From the NCBI GenBank assembly GCA_963575745.1, contig CAUYUJ010015503.1, forward strand, positions 1 to 64,000: DNA of 64,000 bases. The letters are read 5' to 3'. Source of the DNA: Prorocentrum cordatum (Eukaryota > Sar > Dinophyceae > Prorocentrales > Prorocentraceae). Made by a program: the position numbers and the translations under genes. Numbering within the stretch: the first letter of the stretch is position 1; the number at the start of each line of letters is the position of its first letter. Below the pieces are notes generated by a model. The model saw only the letters and a list, made by a program, of their open reading frames with translations. It was not told where the DNA came from and did not search any database. Shown one piece after another: positions 50,186 through 61,745 of the stretch.

Positions 50186-50398
50186 CCCCTCGCGGGGCAC
50201 GCCGGGCCCCCGGCCCAGCGCGGTGGTGGCCTTCACGCGGAGCAGCTCCCTGGGCGGCAGGTCCGGGTTGGGCTCGGGCGCCAGCCAGGTGGCCTCGAGG
50301 CGCGGGGCCGAGGAGGCCCCCGCGGCGGCGGCCGGAGGCGTCACCCCCGCGCGGCCGAGGAGGACGTTCGTCTCGTCGATCTCCTCGGGGGCGGTCAC
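50186..50398 (-). other. Exon-like fragment adjoining the GTC array
   Basis: On minus the open frame reads VTAPEEIDETNVLLGRAGVT, PPAAAAGASSAPRLEATWLA and PEPNPDLPPRELLRVKATTA before running into the array. The composition is well balanced and differs from the other five frames, so this is a plausible exon of an unrecognised protein. No start or stop; splice sites were not determined. Confidence 0.45.
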
Positions 50399-50415
50399 AC
50401 TCTGGAGTCCCGATA

Positions 50416-50491
50416 ACGGTGCGGCGACGGACCGTGCGGTGCCCTCGAAATCCCCCCCAGGACCTCACGGCACGGTCCGTCGCCGCACCGT
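50416..50491. repeat. Perfect 22-bp inverted repeat
   Basis: ACGGTGCGGCGACGGACCGT plus GC (50416-50437) pairs without mismatch with GC plus ACGGTCCGTCGCCGCACCGT (50470-50491) across a 32-base loop. Diverged relatives of the arm (AAAACCGTGCGGTGACCCCG and ACACGGTGTGGTCACCACTC) follow at 50550-50615, suggesting a nested or tandem foldback element. Confidence 0.85.
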
Positions 50492-50635
50492 TTTGGGGCC
50501 CTGGAGGCCCACGTCGCCAGAGACGTCCTCGGAGAGGGTACCGAGTCCCAAAACCGTGCGGTGACCCCGGATCCCCGCCGACTCACCACACGGTGTGGTC
50601 ACCACTCCGTTTGGGGGCCCAGGAGTCACAGAGGC

Positions 50636-50833
50636 CTCCTGGATGGGGTCCGGGGAGACGGGGTCGGAGGATCTCGCCACATCGGCGATGCACTGGCGAC
50701 GTCGGCGGTGCATCGGCGACGTCGGCGTGGAGAAAATCGGGCACCACATCGAGACGCATCGCCGATGCATCGCCGATGCATCGCCGATGCGGCGCGATCC
50801 TCCGACCCCATCCACTCCGACCCCAACTAGGAG
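50636..50833. mobile_element. IR-4 inverted-repeat element, copy 2
   Basis: The ends CTGGATGGGGTCCGG / GGGTCGGAGGATCTCGCC and the inverse GGCGCGATCCTCCGACCCC / CCGACCCCAACTAGGAG enclose palindromic GCATCGCCGATGC units and TCGGCGTGGAGAAAATCGGG. The order and orientation match copy 1 at 32598. Confidence 0.85.
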
Positions 50834-51394
50834 CCCCGTCAAAACTAACCTCAAAATGCCTGACGTGGTTGAACTGCTTGTCAGAAGATCTGGGGCCGAG
50901 AATCGATGAGTGCGGGGTACTTGCATGCGCCGCCCCTCCAATGTCGGTCGACGTCAAACTTTCGAGTCAACTTCGGTCAGACTGTCTTTGCCCTCGCCCC
51001 GACATTGAAGGGGCGGCGTGTCGACATTGAGGGGCGCGCCGAAATCGAAATGACGTGCCAGCAACTGTTGAGGTTAATTTGGACGAGGGTAGTAGGAGCC
51101 CCGTCCAGGGGGCCCGCGTTGAAAGAACCATACGTCGGCCGCATGTCTGGGAACCTGGCCGCGGCCCAAGAGGGCCTGAAGGCAGGTGCGCGTCGCGTCG
51201 ACCCCAGCGTTGTTGGTCCCCGACTCCGCGGGAGCCGCTCGAGCGCATGCGATCGGCCGTTTCCGGAACGCCAGATCGTTCCGCCTCGACAGCTTCTCCT
51301 GGGCCGCCCGCGGCGTTCACCCCTTGAGCGCCAGCGGCAGCGTCGGCGCCGGCCGGCCCGACGCGAACCCGCCGTGTGGCGCTGCCTTGCAGTC
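50834..51394. other. Region without assigned gene
   Basis: Unique sequence between IR-4 copy 2 and the exon-like fragment on minus. Frames on minus after 51395 may continue that gene, but no splice pattern was found. Confidence 0.4.
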
Positions 51395-51700
51395 GGTTCC
51401 CGCCCGCCCCCGGCCTCGCACAGCAAGACGAGCTCGTCGGCAGCGCCCTCGACCTTGCTCGGTACTAGCCTCTGCAGCAGCAGCTCGGCCGCCGCAGCCA
51501 CGGGGCCCAGCGACTTGGACTCGGCTGCGGCGCGCCGAACACGGCCGAGGGCCGCCTCGTGCTGCGAGGCAACGCGCTGCCAGCGGATGAGCTCGTTGGC
51601 GTCGTCGGCATCAGGGTTGTCCTCGTGCCGCCAGACCAGCGCCCCTAAGCAATCCGAAGCGGGAGGCGTCACATCCCGAAGCGGTTCCGAAGAGCGAGGA
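51395..51700 (-). other. Exon-like fragment, helical charged segment
   Basis: The minus frame from about 51700 encodes SSEPLRDVTPPASDCLGALV, WRHEDNPDADDANELIRWQR, a heptad-like VASQHEAALGRVRRAAAESK and AAAAELLLQRLVPSKVEGAA to about 51395, then becomes Arg-rich and loses protein character. Composition and predicted helicity support an exon. Start, splice sites and family are not determined; the longer open frame around it is mostly repeat-derived. Confidence 0.45.
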
Positions 51701-52059
51701 GCAAGACTACTGGACTGCCTGCTGTTGTCCCCGTCGCCCCTGCATGAGGTCCAAACACATCCACGCGTCACGCTGCAGCGAGCCACACCCCTCCCCTCCC
51801 CTGGATGATGCAGACGAGAACAAAGAGCAGGGGGAGGGGGCGTTGGATGGGGGATGCGGAAGAGGAGAGGGCGAGGGGGGGGACGATGGTGATGAGCATA
51901 ACATGATGACCAAGCTGAGCACGCAAGACGGGAGAAGAGCAGGAGGCGGCGCGTGCAGGAGAAAGAGGGCAGGAAGGAACTGAAGAGGAACACGAGGAGG
52001 GGCAGCTTTTCCGCGGGATGGATGGGGAACGAAGCAGGATGAGGAGGGGCGGGCCATGG

Positions 52060-52235
52060 AGGATCTTGAAGGGGCCCTGAGACACACACAAATAAACACC
52101 CACACACACAAATAAAAAGATCCCCCGTAGTTTCCCATCTTTTCAAGGTTTCTGCCTCCCCCTCACTGCCCATATTTTCCCATGTTGCTGGGGAATCGAC
52201 GATAAATTGTGTCTGTGTGTTTCTTCTCCTCCTGA
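52060..52235 (+). repeat. Dispersed repeat DR-9, copy 2
   Basis: GGGGCCCTGAGACACACACA, AATAAACACCCACACAC, TTTCCCATCTTTTCAAGG, CTCACTGCCCATATTTTCCC, GCTGGGGAATCGACGATAAA and TTGTGTCTGTGTGTTTCTTC. Confidence 0.8.
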
Positions 52236-52539
52236 GATCTGGAAGAACAGCGGGAAGAGCATCGGGAGCACGTGGGTCCATGCACCGAGACCCGCATCGA
52301 GAACGAGCACGGCCGGTGGAGGCGGAGCAGAAGCAGAGCACATCGGGAACGAGCACGGCCGATGGCGAGGAGGATCGGGAGGAGGAGGAGCGGAATGTAG
52401 ACCGAGGAGGACCAGGGAGCAGGAGCCACGAGGAGGGCGACGAGCAGGAGCTCAGCCGTGGCGGAAGCAGAATGACCATGAGGCGCAGAAGGCAGGGGAG
52501 AGGAGCAGCAGGATGATAAGGATGATGGACAAGAGCAAG

Positions 52540-52745
52540 ATCAGGGAAACGAAGAATGACATAAACATAAAAACTCTGAGGTCCGCGCGGATTTCTCGGA
52601 TTGGCGCTGGACCCCCATGGCGGCGCCTCCGGCGCCGCCCCTGGCGCGCTCCGCGCGCCAGGGAGGGGGGTCCAGCGCCGATCCAAGAAATCCGCGCGGA
52701 CATCCGAATGCCTATGTTTATGTCTTTCTTCGTTCCCCTGAGGAT
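52540..52745. mobile_element. Foldback element, arms about 75 bp
   Basis: The left arm GAAACGAAGAATGACATAAA, GGTCCGCGCGGATTTCTCGG and TTGGCGCTGGACCCCC is mirrored by the right arm, which read in reverse gives GAACGAAGAAAGACATAAAC, TGTCCGCGCGGATTTCTTGG and TCGGCGCTGGACCCCC. The centre holds GGCGCC and GGCGCGCTCCGCGCGCC palindromes. The segment has no coding capacity. Confidence 0.82.
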
Positions 52746-53197
52746 GCAATCAACCCGTAAAATACAATCAGACCTGGGCCATAAGAACATCCCTCAAGAA
52801 CACGAGACCCTCCGCCGGCCAAACCCCCCCAAAAAAAGCGTCCGAGGGTACCCTCCCCCATATGCGCAAGAACATCCAACAGGCACGAAGAACACTAGAG
52901 TAACTCACCCTCCACGAACCGACCTCGACCGGGGGACGGACCCAGACAGGAAAACGATGAGGAAGTGGACGAGGAAAGGCGTGAAGAGAGAGTGGCACGA
53001 GGGCGACGAGGGGGGGGGCGGGGACGAGGACTTGCGTGATGCATGCTTGGCGACGATCTGCGGGCGAGGAGGAAGACCAGAAGAGAAGATGAGGAACGGA
53101 GCGTGGAAGGAACGCGGACAGGTGGACCAGAAGAGGGCCGAGGACGAGGGAGGCAGGAGATGAGGAAGACGGCAAACGGATGATGACGTAAGGTAAG

Positions 53198-53259
53198 ACG
53201 GCGGATATTGATTGAAGAACATTGCCCAAGGGAGCGCTACACTTGGGCGATACGCAATA
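53198..53259. repeat. Nested inverted repeats (hairpin)
   Basis: GCGGATATTG pairs with CAATATCCG, and inside it GCCCAAG pairs with CTTGGGC, giving a bulged stem-loop of about 60 bases. No associated gene. Confidence 0.7.
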
Positions 53260-54885
53260 TCCGAGCATGTCAAGCCGCGCGTGCATCCGGACCCCAAAGA
53301 AGACGCCTGTGCCGCCCAATGCTCCAGGTCAAACTTGGGACGGCGGAGGTGGCGCCTCTATGTACCAAACCAACGCCATGTGGTTCGTTCCGCGTTTTGC
53401 TCATTACCTCGGTTTCGCAGGTCGAAACCATGCTGTGCCGAGCCAAGACGCATCTGCTGCGCCGGGCAGCTTGATTGCCGCCCCGTGCAAATTTGCGAGA
53501 GACCCAATGGGTGACTTGGAATGTCGACAGCGGGGCCGCGTCGCGTGGCATGCGCCGCCATGGCTGCGATCTGGCATGTAGAAGTTGTCACTGCACCGAC
53601 CGTGCAGACGTGCTGCAGCGGATTTTTACGTGGATTTCTGTCAATGCTAAACCCCGCAACGGCGAGTGACCTTCGAAGTGAATCTCGCGTGTTTCTTTTA
53701 GTCTTCATTCCTGGCCAAAAAAAGTCCGCACGAAATTCACCTCGAAATCTGGAACGACGTTCTCCAGGACACTCCGGGCCCATCCTGTCGCGTCCCGAAC
53801 AAAATCCGCTCTGCGATGTTAGCGCCATGAAAATTGGTCTCGCGACTTGCCGTGCCATGCCGCGTGGCGCCGTCTTGCGCCGCGCCATGCCGCGAAGTGC
53901 ACGCCGCCCCCTGCGGCGGCCGCGCGTCGCGGGTACCGCGCCTGCCCCATCCGTTTAGAGGTCAGGCGCCATCGCAAGTCTTCGGGGTAGAGCATACGTT
54001 ACTTTGCGGTGTCAGCACAGGGGCGTGCCAACGCTAGTCGCAGCGCGATGCCCACTACTTACCTCATGAGCGCAGAATGGCCGCATCCACATTTTCTCGG
54101 GCGTGTCGCCGCAGCGACGGGAGGACCAAAGAGCAGAGCACACGCCAGTGACAACACGGCAAATTTAAGGCATCGCGCGCTGCAGCTCGTTTCAGACGAG
54201 CTGCAGCGCGCGATGCCTTCTAGACCGCGCTCCGGAGCTCAACGCTGCATATGTTCCGAACTCGACGCAAACACAACAGCTATGCAAAACTGCAACACAG
54301 CAGATTTTGACAATACGACGCTGAGTATGAAACAACGAGCCGAGGACAACTAGCGCACATTATCATGAGCGGGGTTTTGTACCCATAACGGTTCAAGCCA
54401 CTAGGTACAGCACATGGACGTTCAAAACTAATGTTTATATGACACGGTTTGCAACCACTCATTTAAAAGCGTCTAATCTAATGTAATCAAGATCAGTCGG
54501 AGCTATGCTGGATTACAGCTGGTTGTATGACAACTACGTGCGCGTATAATGCGCCGAGACCGTCGGCGTGTGTGAGACGTTTTTCTGCTTGAGCGGTCGT
54601 CGCCGTCATCGTCACCGCTCCCCCCCCCTGCCCTCTTCCTTTAGCGCGCCAGCCAGAGGGAAATCGAGCAAAGTCATAATCGAGTCGAAAGGAGGCCCCT
54701 TTTCGTTGATCCTTTCCCCGCGGAGAGGTGGGTCTTGGGGGAGTTTGCCAGGGGGGAGGGTCCCAGGGGAATCCGACCACACCACGGGAAACGGACCGAT
54801 CCCAACCTCAAGGGCTTCTCTTATTAATCTACAAGGATAACACTGGAATGCAACCAGCGCGCGCCTCCGGGAAGCTTTTGGTGAG
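53260..54885. other. Unique, less repetitive region; no gene assigned
   Basis: More even base composition and no long microsatellite. A pair of inverted CGARATTCACYTCGAA motifs sits near 53670 and 53735. Short open frames lack domain features. A perfect hairpin lies at 54167-54219 (separate entry). Confidence 0.5.
54167..54219. repeat. Perfect 24-bp inverted repeat, 5-base loop
   Basis: AAGGCATCGCGCGCTGCAGC plus TCGT (54167-54190) and its exact complement (54196-54219) surround TTCAG. The upstream base run is AAATTT and the downstream is CTAG. It is the most stable short hairpin noticed here; a terminator or processing signal is possible but untested. Confidence 0.9.
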
Positions 54886-54889
54886 AAGT

Positions 54890-55265
54890 CTATGAGACAA
54901 GAGCCTCTGACAAGCCCCTGAGAAACGTGTACCAAGAAGCCGCTGAGAAGACGCCTCTGAGATGAAGCCTCCGAAAGCCTCAGAGAAGAAGCCCCTTAGA
55001 AGCATCTGAAGAACCTCTGGGAAGCCTCGTGAAAGCCTCTGAGCAGCCTCTGGGAATCCACGGAGAAGACGCCTCTAAAAAGAAGCCTAGCCTCTGTGAA
55101 GTCTCTGAGAAACCTCTGGGAATCCACGGGGAAGACGCCTCTGAGAAGAAGGCTCTGAGAAGAAGCCTCTGAGAAGAAGCCTCTGAAAAAAAGCCTCTGA
55201 GAAACCTCTGGGGAGCCTCCTTGGAGCCTCGTTGAAGCCCCTGAGAAGCCGCAGAAGCCTGGACT
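54890..55265. repeat. Degenerate AAGCCTCTGAGA short-unit repeat
   Basis: Variants of GAAGCCTCTGAGAA and AACCTCTGGGAATCCACGG fill about 375 bp, with two near-identical blocks at about 55040-55075 and 55100-55145. The minus frame (RGVFSVDSQR) is repeat-derived. Confidence 0.85.
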
Positions 55266-56690
55266 TGTGATTACGCGGTTCGCCATCCTCCGCTCCTTGT
55301 CATCCTCCTCTTCTTCCTCATCCGCTGCCCCCTTTTCCCGTGGCCCTGTGGACTCGAATCTCGGAGTCTCGGAATATCTGAAGATATTCTGAACAGCTTC
55401 TGAAGAGCTGCTGAAGAGCCCCAAACAATTGCAATGCATAATCTGAGGGTTCCCGTAGAATCCCAAGGGATCCGGAATAATCCCGTGGACCCTGAGGAAG
55501 CCCGAGGGATCATGGGAATTCGTAAGAGCCTTGGGGCTCTTGAAACCTTGAACTGCGCTGCAATGCGATACATGTGGTTTGCAAAGGTAGAGCAGCGGTC
55601 GACGGAGCGAACCGTCTGTAATCGGCACGATCGCAACTGCTTCCTAGAAGCTCCAGGGGGAGACTTCAGAGAACCCAGCGACGCCAAGAGCGCACCTGAG
55701 AGCCTTCTCGCATACGGAAAAACAAGACTACGAACCCCCCCCACAGACACACACACACACACACTCAAACAACACCATCACAACAACTTCGGCCCCATCG
55801 CAACTGGCTGCGATCTGCCCCACTGACCCGCGGCGGCGGCGGGGCGCAGCGCGGAGACGCCGCACTGCGCGGGGAGTCGACCACGAGACACCCTCCACGA
55901 GAAACCCAACCCCGAGACCCCAGGACCTCCGTTGGGTTTTGGTGTGGGAGCGTCACGCTCTCCATGGCAAGACCATCGAAGGCCTGCGAAACCAAGGCCG
56001 CACTGGAGACCAGCAGGGCGTGTCTTGTTGGCACGGGCCTCCACTGCACCCCCGCGTTGTTCGAGACAGCCTCCAACAGGCCCGCAAGAGGCCTCCTGGG
56101 GTCCACTCCAAGGAGGGCTCCCTGGGGCCACGGAGCCTCCAGAGGAGCCCCCCCCTATGGGAGGCGGAAGTCACTCATAACCCAACTGCTGCCCTATACT
56201 TGATGTCCGTTCCATGGGAGTCTGCGTGGCTTCCTGTACTGTCCAATTTGGGCCTGAATTGGACCGGATTTGGAACAAATTTGGACCTGATTTGGACCAG
56301 ACTTGGACTGGATTCGTGGGGGCTAAGAGAACGAGGATGGGGGAGGGGGAACAGGAGGGGATAGGAAGAGCAGGAGGATGGGCCAAATGCGGTCCCCACG
56401 CTGTCCACTTGCAGGAAAAGCTGATTTCAATGTCGCCGCCCAAGGTTCCCATGAACAGACATCAAACCTATATGTTTGCAAGTGTCACACCTTTTCTGCC
56501 TTTCGATGAAACTGATCGGATCGGCGGGAATCGGCAGCCGAGTTGGAGGAAGCCGAATCGGCGGACATCGGCAAGCTGGTACGCCTCCAGTAAGGAATCG
56601 GAGTCCAAATCGGAATCCGAAGTCGAATCGGATCGGAATCGGAAGCCATCGAACTCGAATCGAATCGAATCGGAGGAATCGAAACGAGCC
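55266..56690. other. Region without recognised gene
   Basis: Unique sequence. Short AATTTGGACCTGATTTGGACC repeats lie near 56255-56310, and CGGATCGGAATCGG-type repeats at 56510-56690. No coding frame is convincing. Confidence 0.45.
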
Positions 56691-57030
56691 CTGCAAGATG
56701 GCTCCAAATGGCCCAAGACGGTCCCCAGAGGCTGGCCCCAAGAGCGCCTGAGAGCGACTCAATCGCGCGCCAAGGCGCAAAAAGGCTCATGTTCGCGCCC
56801 CGACGGGGGAACCCGTCTTCCGTGTTCGATGGCCTCCAGGATGGCATCAAAGGCCCCCGCGGGCCTCCAAGAGCGCCCCAAGAGAGGCCCAGGAGAGCCG
56901 CAAGCGAGGCCCAAGAGGACATATAAGAGGACTCCAACATGGCCCTGAAGGGCCCCACGATGGCCTCAAGAAGGCACGAGGAACTTCAAACATGGACCCA
57001 GGAGGATGCTACGACGTCCCCAAGAGGCCT
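56691..57030. repeat. Degenerate AAGATGG/CCAAGAGGCCC repeats
   Basis: The same kind of sequence as in DR-8. It is again followed by a CTC array, repeating the DR-8 order. Confidence 0.7.
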
Positions 57031-57089
57031 GCCCCTTTCACTCTCATCCTTTCCGCGCTTCCCTTTTCCATCTTCTCCCCCGTCCATCC

Positions 57090-57422
57090 TCCTCAATCCT
57101 CCTCATCCTCCTCCTCCTCCTCCTCCTCCCCCTCCTCCTCCTCCTCCTCCTCCTGCTCCTCTCCCCTCCTCCTCCTCCTCCTCCTCTTCCTCCTCCTCCT
57201 CCTCCTCCTCCTCCTCCTCCTCCTCCTCCTCCTCCTCCTCCTCCCCCGTCCTCCTCCTCCTCCTCCTCCTCCTCCTCCTCCTCCCCTCCTCCTCCTCCTC
57301 CGTCCATCCTCCTCCTCCTCCTCCTCCTCTCCTCCTCCTCCTCCTCCTCCTCTCCTCCTCCTCCTCCTCCCTCCCCCGTCCTCCTCCTCCTCCTCCTCCT
57401 CCTCCTCCTCCTTCTCCTGCTT
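57090..57422. repeat. (CTC)n array
   Basis: About 330 bp of CTC triplets with GTC, CTG and CCC interruptions. Confidence 0.93.
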
Positions 57423-57484
57423 TACGTCCCACTGTCATTGTCTCCTGCTTCCCGTTGTGCACGGGTTCGGGGGCACCGGCCGTG

Positions 57485-57640
57485 GGACACTCGCTATCTG
57501 GGGCCCGGGGACACACAAATACATACACAAATGACAGGAATCTCAATATTTTCATATACTTTCTGGGTTTTTGTTTCCCCCTCACTTCCCATATTTTCTG
57601 GGGAACCGACGATTAATTGTGTCTGTGTTTTTCCCTTCAA
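57485..57640 (+). repeat. Dispersed repeat DR-9, copy 3
   Basis: GGGGCCCGGGGACACACAAA, TACATACACAAATGACAGG, TTTCTGGGTTTTTGTTTCCC, CCTCACTTCCCATATTTTCT, GGGGAACCGACGATTAATTG and TGTCTGTGTTTTTC. Confidence 0.8.
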
Positions 57641-58735
57641 TCTACGATGTGCAAGTATTTCGCGGGAGCTCGTGGCTGGGCGTGCCACAAGAAATCTGCA
57701 AACCACCGATCGCGCCGCAGGCACCTCGTGGAGTTTCACGAGGTCCATTCAAGGCCTCTGATCTGAATGCGGTGGGGGGCATTGGACAAGGAGCCCTTAG
57801 ATGAGGAATCCAGGGTCTGGAAGCCTGTGGACATCCGACAGTGGACCGGCCATGGATATGGCCACCGACCTCATCAGATAAGGGATCCGCCAGGGTCTGC
57901 AGCCTCCTGGGCACCATCCTTAGCGACCGCCCCCACCGTATTGTGCTGGCTCTTGGAGGGCCCACACAAACCCGTGCCCTGGGCGCTCTCGGGCGCCTGC
58001 TTGCTCTCGATCGCGGGGCCTGGCTAGGGCCCTCGGGAGCGCTGTCTGCAATCCTCGCTTCCGGTAGGGCCCGTACTGGCCCCAGGCCGTCCCGGAGCCC
58101 TCTTTTTAGGGGGGGGCCTCGGCCGTCTTGGAGGCCAATGGGCCCCCCGGGGCCTGCCCTCAGAGGCCCCGCCAGGGGATTGGAACCGGCGGCGCATGCC
58201 CGCCGGTATACGATCCCAAGAGCGTCCCCGAGCGGCCCAGGAGGCCCCTGGAGAGATCGCCGCAGGACGGCCCCCGACGGCCCCAAGGCGGCCCAAGAGA
58301 GGCCCCCAAGGCGGGCCCAAGAGGGGGGCCACGAGCTGAACCTCCGAGCCCTTGCCTCCAAGATGGCCCCCGAGACCGCCCGCAGACCCCGAAGAGGCCC
58401 CGAGCCCCCCCCCGGGGCCCCCCGGGAGGCCCCCCGAGGAGGCACCCAAGAGGCCCCCTATAGAGGCATCCGAAGAGCCCCCATAGGAGGCTTCCCAGAG
58501 GCCCTCTCCGCCCCGGCACGGGAGCGGGGTGGGCCGAGGGCCCCCAGCTCCACCGCCCGCTGTGGCCTACCACAGGCGCGCACGGCGTGCCACATTTCGG
58601 GTAGTTCTTGGATGTCTCGCTGACTTCCCCAGGGCATCCAGCCCAACCCGCTGCCCACCCGGAAATACGCATTCACTTCCGTCTCATGTGGTCTGTCGCC
58701 CCCATGAGGGCGCGTAGGTTCCCCAGGTCGTCGGT
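57641..58735. other. GC-rich region without recognised gene
   Basis: Long minus and plus frames are open but rich in Gly, Pro, Arg and Ala and lack domain features. From 58200 onward GGCCCC-rich short units occur. Confidence 0.4.
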
Positions 58736-59575
58736 GCTCCTGCTCCAGACGGCCCCAAGATGGCCTCCGAGACGGCAAGTGTGGTTTTCAAGACGGCTAC
58801 GAGGGCCCAGACAGGGCCCAATATGCCTCCAAGATGTCTTTTAGACGGGCCGAGATGCCCCCAGGACGGCCCCCAAATGACCCCGACATCGCCCAAGAGG
58901 CCTCCAAGACTGCCCAAGAGGCATCCAAGAGGACCTCCGGGAAGGCCAGAAGAGGCCCAAAACATGTATGATCTGAGCGTTTCCGAAAGATTCTGGAGTT
59001 GCTCATGTTTTGATTTTCCGACGGCACAAGACGGCCCCAGATGCCACCAAGATGGCCCCAAGGGCGCCCGATAGGCACACGAGATGGCCCCCAAAACGAC
59101 CCGAGAGGCCCGACACACGGCCCCTGATAGGGCGCCAAGACGGCCCAGGAGGCCTCCAAGGCGCCCGAGATGGTCTCCAAGACGGCCCTGAAGCGCCCCG
59201 AGAGGGCCACCAAGATAGCTCCAAAAGCGCCCAATAAGCATCCGAGATGGCCCCCCAACGGCTCAAGAAGCCCGCAAGACGGCCCCAGGAGGGCCCCAAG
59301 ATGGCCCAGGAGACCTTCAAGACGCTCAAGATGGTCTCCAAGACGGCCCTGAAGCGCCCCGGAAGGCCCCAAGTCGGCCCAGAGAGGCCCCCAAGATAGC
59401 TCGCGCCGGCGTCAGACGAGCAAGGAGCGCCCCCAGACGGCCAAAAGAACCTCCCAAGGAGCATCCAGAGGCCCCCAGGAGGCCCAAGGAAGCCCCAAGA
59501 GGCCTCCAAGAGGCCCCCATAAAGCTCCCAGAAAGCCCCACGAGTGCCCCAAGAGGCTCCCATGAGGCATCCACC
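58736..59575. repeat. Degenerate CAAGATGGCCCC/CCAAGACGGCCC repeats, about 840 bp
   Basis: The longest block of this repeat type in the window, with irregular 15-25 bp units (CCAAGATGGCC, CCAAGACGGCC, CCCCAAGAGGCC). Frames such as PRWPPKRPERP (plus) or GRLGALRGAS (minus) are repeat products. Confidence 0.82.
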
Positions 59576-59891
59576 TCATCCTCCTCACCCTTTGTCCTCC
59601 ATCTCCTCCTCTTCTTCAACTCTCCATTCGGGCGTCTTCGGCCACCTAGGCCACCTAGGTTCTTCTAAAAGGCAGGGGGCGGCGGTGATGGGCCGTAGGC
59701 GTATTCGATATAGGCTACCAGAGATCGAAGAGGAAGGACCAAACGTGCGAATGACAAAGAGAAGGAGAAACAGGAGGGGAAGAAGCGGGAGGACCTGCCC
59801 ACTGGCGCGCCTCGGGAATCCGGCTGTTGCGTTAATGAGCCTGCCATGGAACACAAACAGATGCCCTGAACGTCCAAACCCTTGCTCCAGT

Positions 59892-60029
59892 GCTGAACCT
59901 AACCGGTGTTTTTCGTTTTCGTTTTGTTTTTGTTGTCCCTCGCTTTTGTCTAGAATCCGACTTCACCGCAAAACGAATTCGAAACGAAAACGGCCCACGA
60001 AATCACCAAAAACACCGTTTAGGTCCAGC
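59892..60029. mobile_element. MITE-like inverted-repeat element, about 138 bp
   Basis: The left end GCTGAACCTAACCGGTGTTT and the right end, reversed, GCTGGACCTAAACGGTGTTT are inverted repeats that run on with GTTTTCG-rich sequence. No target duplication is evident. Confidence 0.65.
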
Positions 60030-60204
60030 CCTGCCTTGCTCATCCTCCCTGTGGAGATTTGGGACCCACCCTTCCAACCCGAGACGAAAGAGGCTGGAGA
60101 ATGCGCCCGTGTGGCCCCAGGGGGGCAGCGACCCTGCGCAGGGCCGGGCACTGGCGCTGGGGAGCGGGCATCTGCCGACACGCCGATGCGACGCGGCAGG
60201 AGAG

Positions 60205-60395
60205 GGGGAGGAGGAGGAGGAGGAGGAGGAGGAGGAAGAGGGGGAGGAGGAGGAGGAGGAGGAGGAGGAGGAAGAGGAGGAGAGGAGGAGGAGGAGGAGG
60301 AGAGGAGGAGGAGGGGGAGGCGGAGGAGGAGGGGAGGAGGGGGAGGAGGAGGAGGGAGGAGGGGAGGAGGAGGAGGAGGAGGAGGAGGAGGAAGC
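60205..60395. repeat. (GAG)n array
   Basis: About 190 bp of GAG triplets with GGGGAG and GCGGAG interruptions. Confidence 0.93.
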
Positions 60396-60574
60396 AGATC
60401 CCGCCCGACACGGCCGATGCCCCGTGGCCCGTACCGCTGTCGGCTGGTTCCGCCGATGCCTCCCCGCCCGCCCTGGACCCACGAGGGCGGCCGCTGCTGA
60501 GCCGCGAGCCCTCTTCCTCGGCAACCTTGGCGCGTCCCTCCCTCCCCCCGCCTGATCCTCATCCTCCGTCTCGG

Positions 60575-60630
60575 GGACGACGAAGACGAAGCCGACGACC
60601 ACGACGACGCCCGCGACGAAGAGGACCTCG

Positions 60631-60674
<44 letters not shown>

Positions 60675-60850
60675 CACCACCACCACCACCACCACCACCA
60701 CCACCACCACCACCACCACCACCACCACCACCACCACCACCACCACCACCCCTACCATCACCACCGCCACCACCACCACCATCACCACCACAACGACGAC
60801 GGCCAAGACGATCACGACTAGGACGATCACGACCGCGACGATCACGACCA
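60575..60850. repeat. (GAC)n / (CAC)n array
   Basis: A GACGAC-rich start, a (CACGAC)n part and then (CAC)n to about 60805, ending with GACGATCAC repeats. Confidence 0.92.
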
Positions 60851-61011
60851 CGACGATGGCGACATCGCCGTCCGCGCCCGAAGACGTCCACGGCCAGACC
60901 CTGATCCTGCTCGGGCACGTCCGATCGGCCGCCTCCAGTGCGGATCCAGATCCGTGGCCGCGTCGGCCAGGTCGGCGGCTTCGTCGGGCCCTCGCCGACG
61001 GAGCAAATGCG

Positions 61012-61168
61012 GGGGAGGAGGAGGAGGAGGAGGAGGAGGAGGAGGAGGAGGAGGAGGAGGAGGAGGAGGAGGAGGAGGACGAGGAGGGGGACGAGGAGGG
61101 GGAGGAGGAGGAGGAGGAGGAGGAGGAGGAGGAGGAGGAGGAGGAGGAGGAGGAGGAGGAGGGGCGAG
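61012..61168. repeat. (GAG)n array
   Basis: About 155 bp of GAG triplets with GAC-GAG-GGG interruptions. Confidence 0.94.
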
Positions 61169-61408
61169 GATGGGCGGCGTCAACAGGACGAGGAGCAGAA
61201 CGGGCAGGGGAGCAGGAGTGGGAGCGGGCCGACGCGCATCGGCCGTCGGGGCGGGCAGATCTCGGCGGCCTGGTCGAGCCGTCGTCTGCGGGAGGGCCCG
61301 GGGCTCCGAGGAAGCTGCGGGTGGCACCCCTGGCCTGGAGGCTCCCCCCAGGGCCGTGGTGCGGGCACGATTGGGCTCCCAGCTTGCTGGAGGAGGACGG
61401 AGAAGCGG
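61169..61408. other. GC-rich island between GAG and GAT arrays
   Basis: Open in plus (EQEWERADAHRPSGRADLGG, LAWRLPPGPWCGHDW) and minus frames. The plus frame stays open through both arrays as an acidic protein of about 258 codons starting at 60856. Because the arrays supply Glu and Asp runs automatically, the coding status is uncertain. Confidence 0.25.

Positions 61409-61745
<337 letters not shown>

Noticed and set aside
58736-59575. Large open frames over the AAGATGGCCCC repeats
   Set aside because: Repetitive Pro/Arg/Lys or Gly/Leu/Ser translations without conserved domains; the same sequence type occurs at five other places in different frames.
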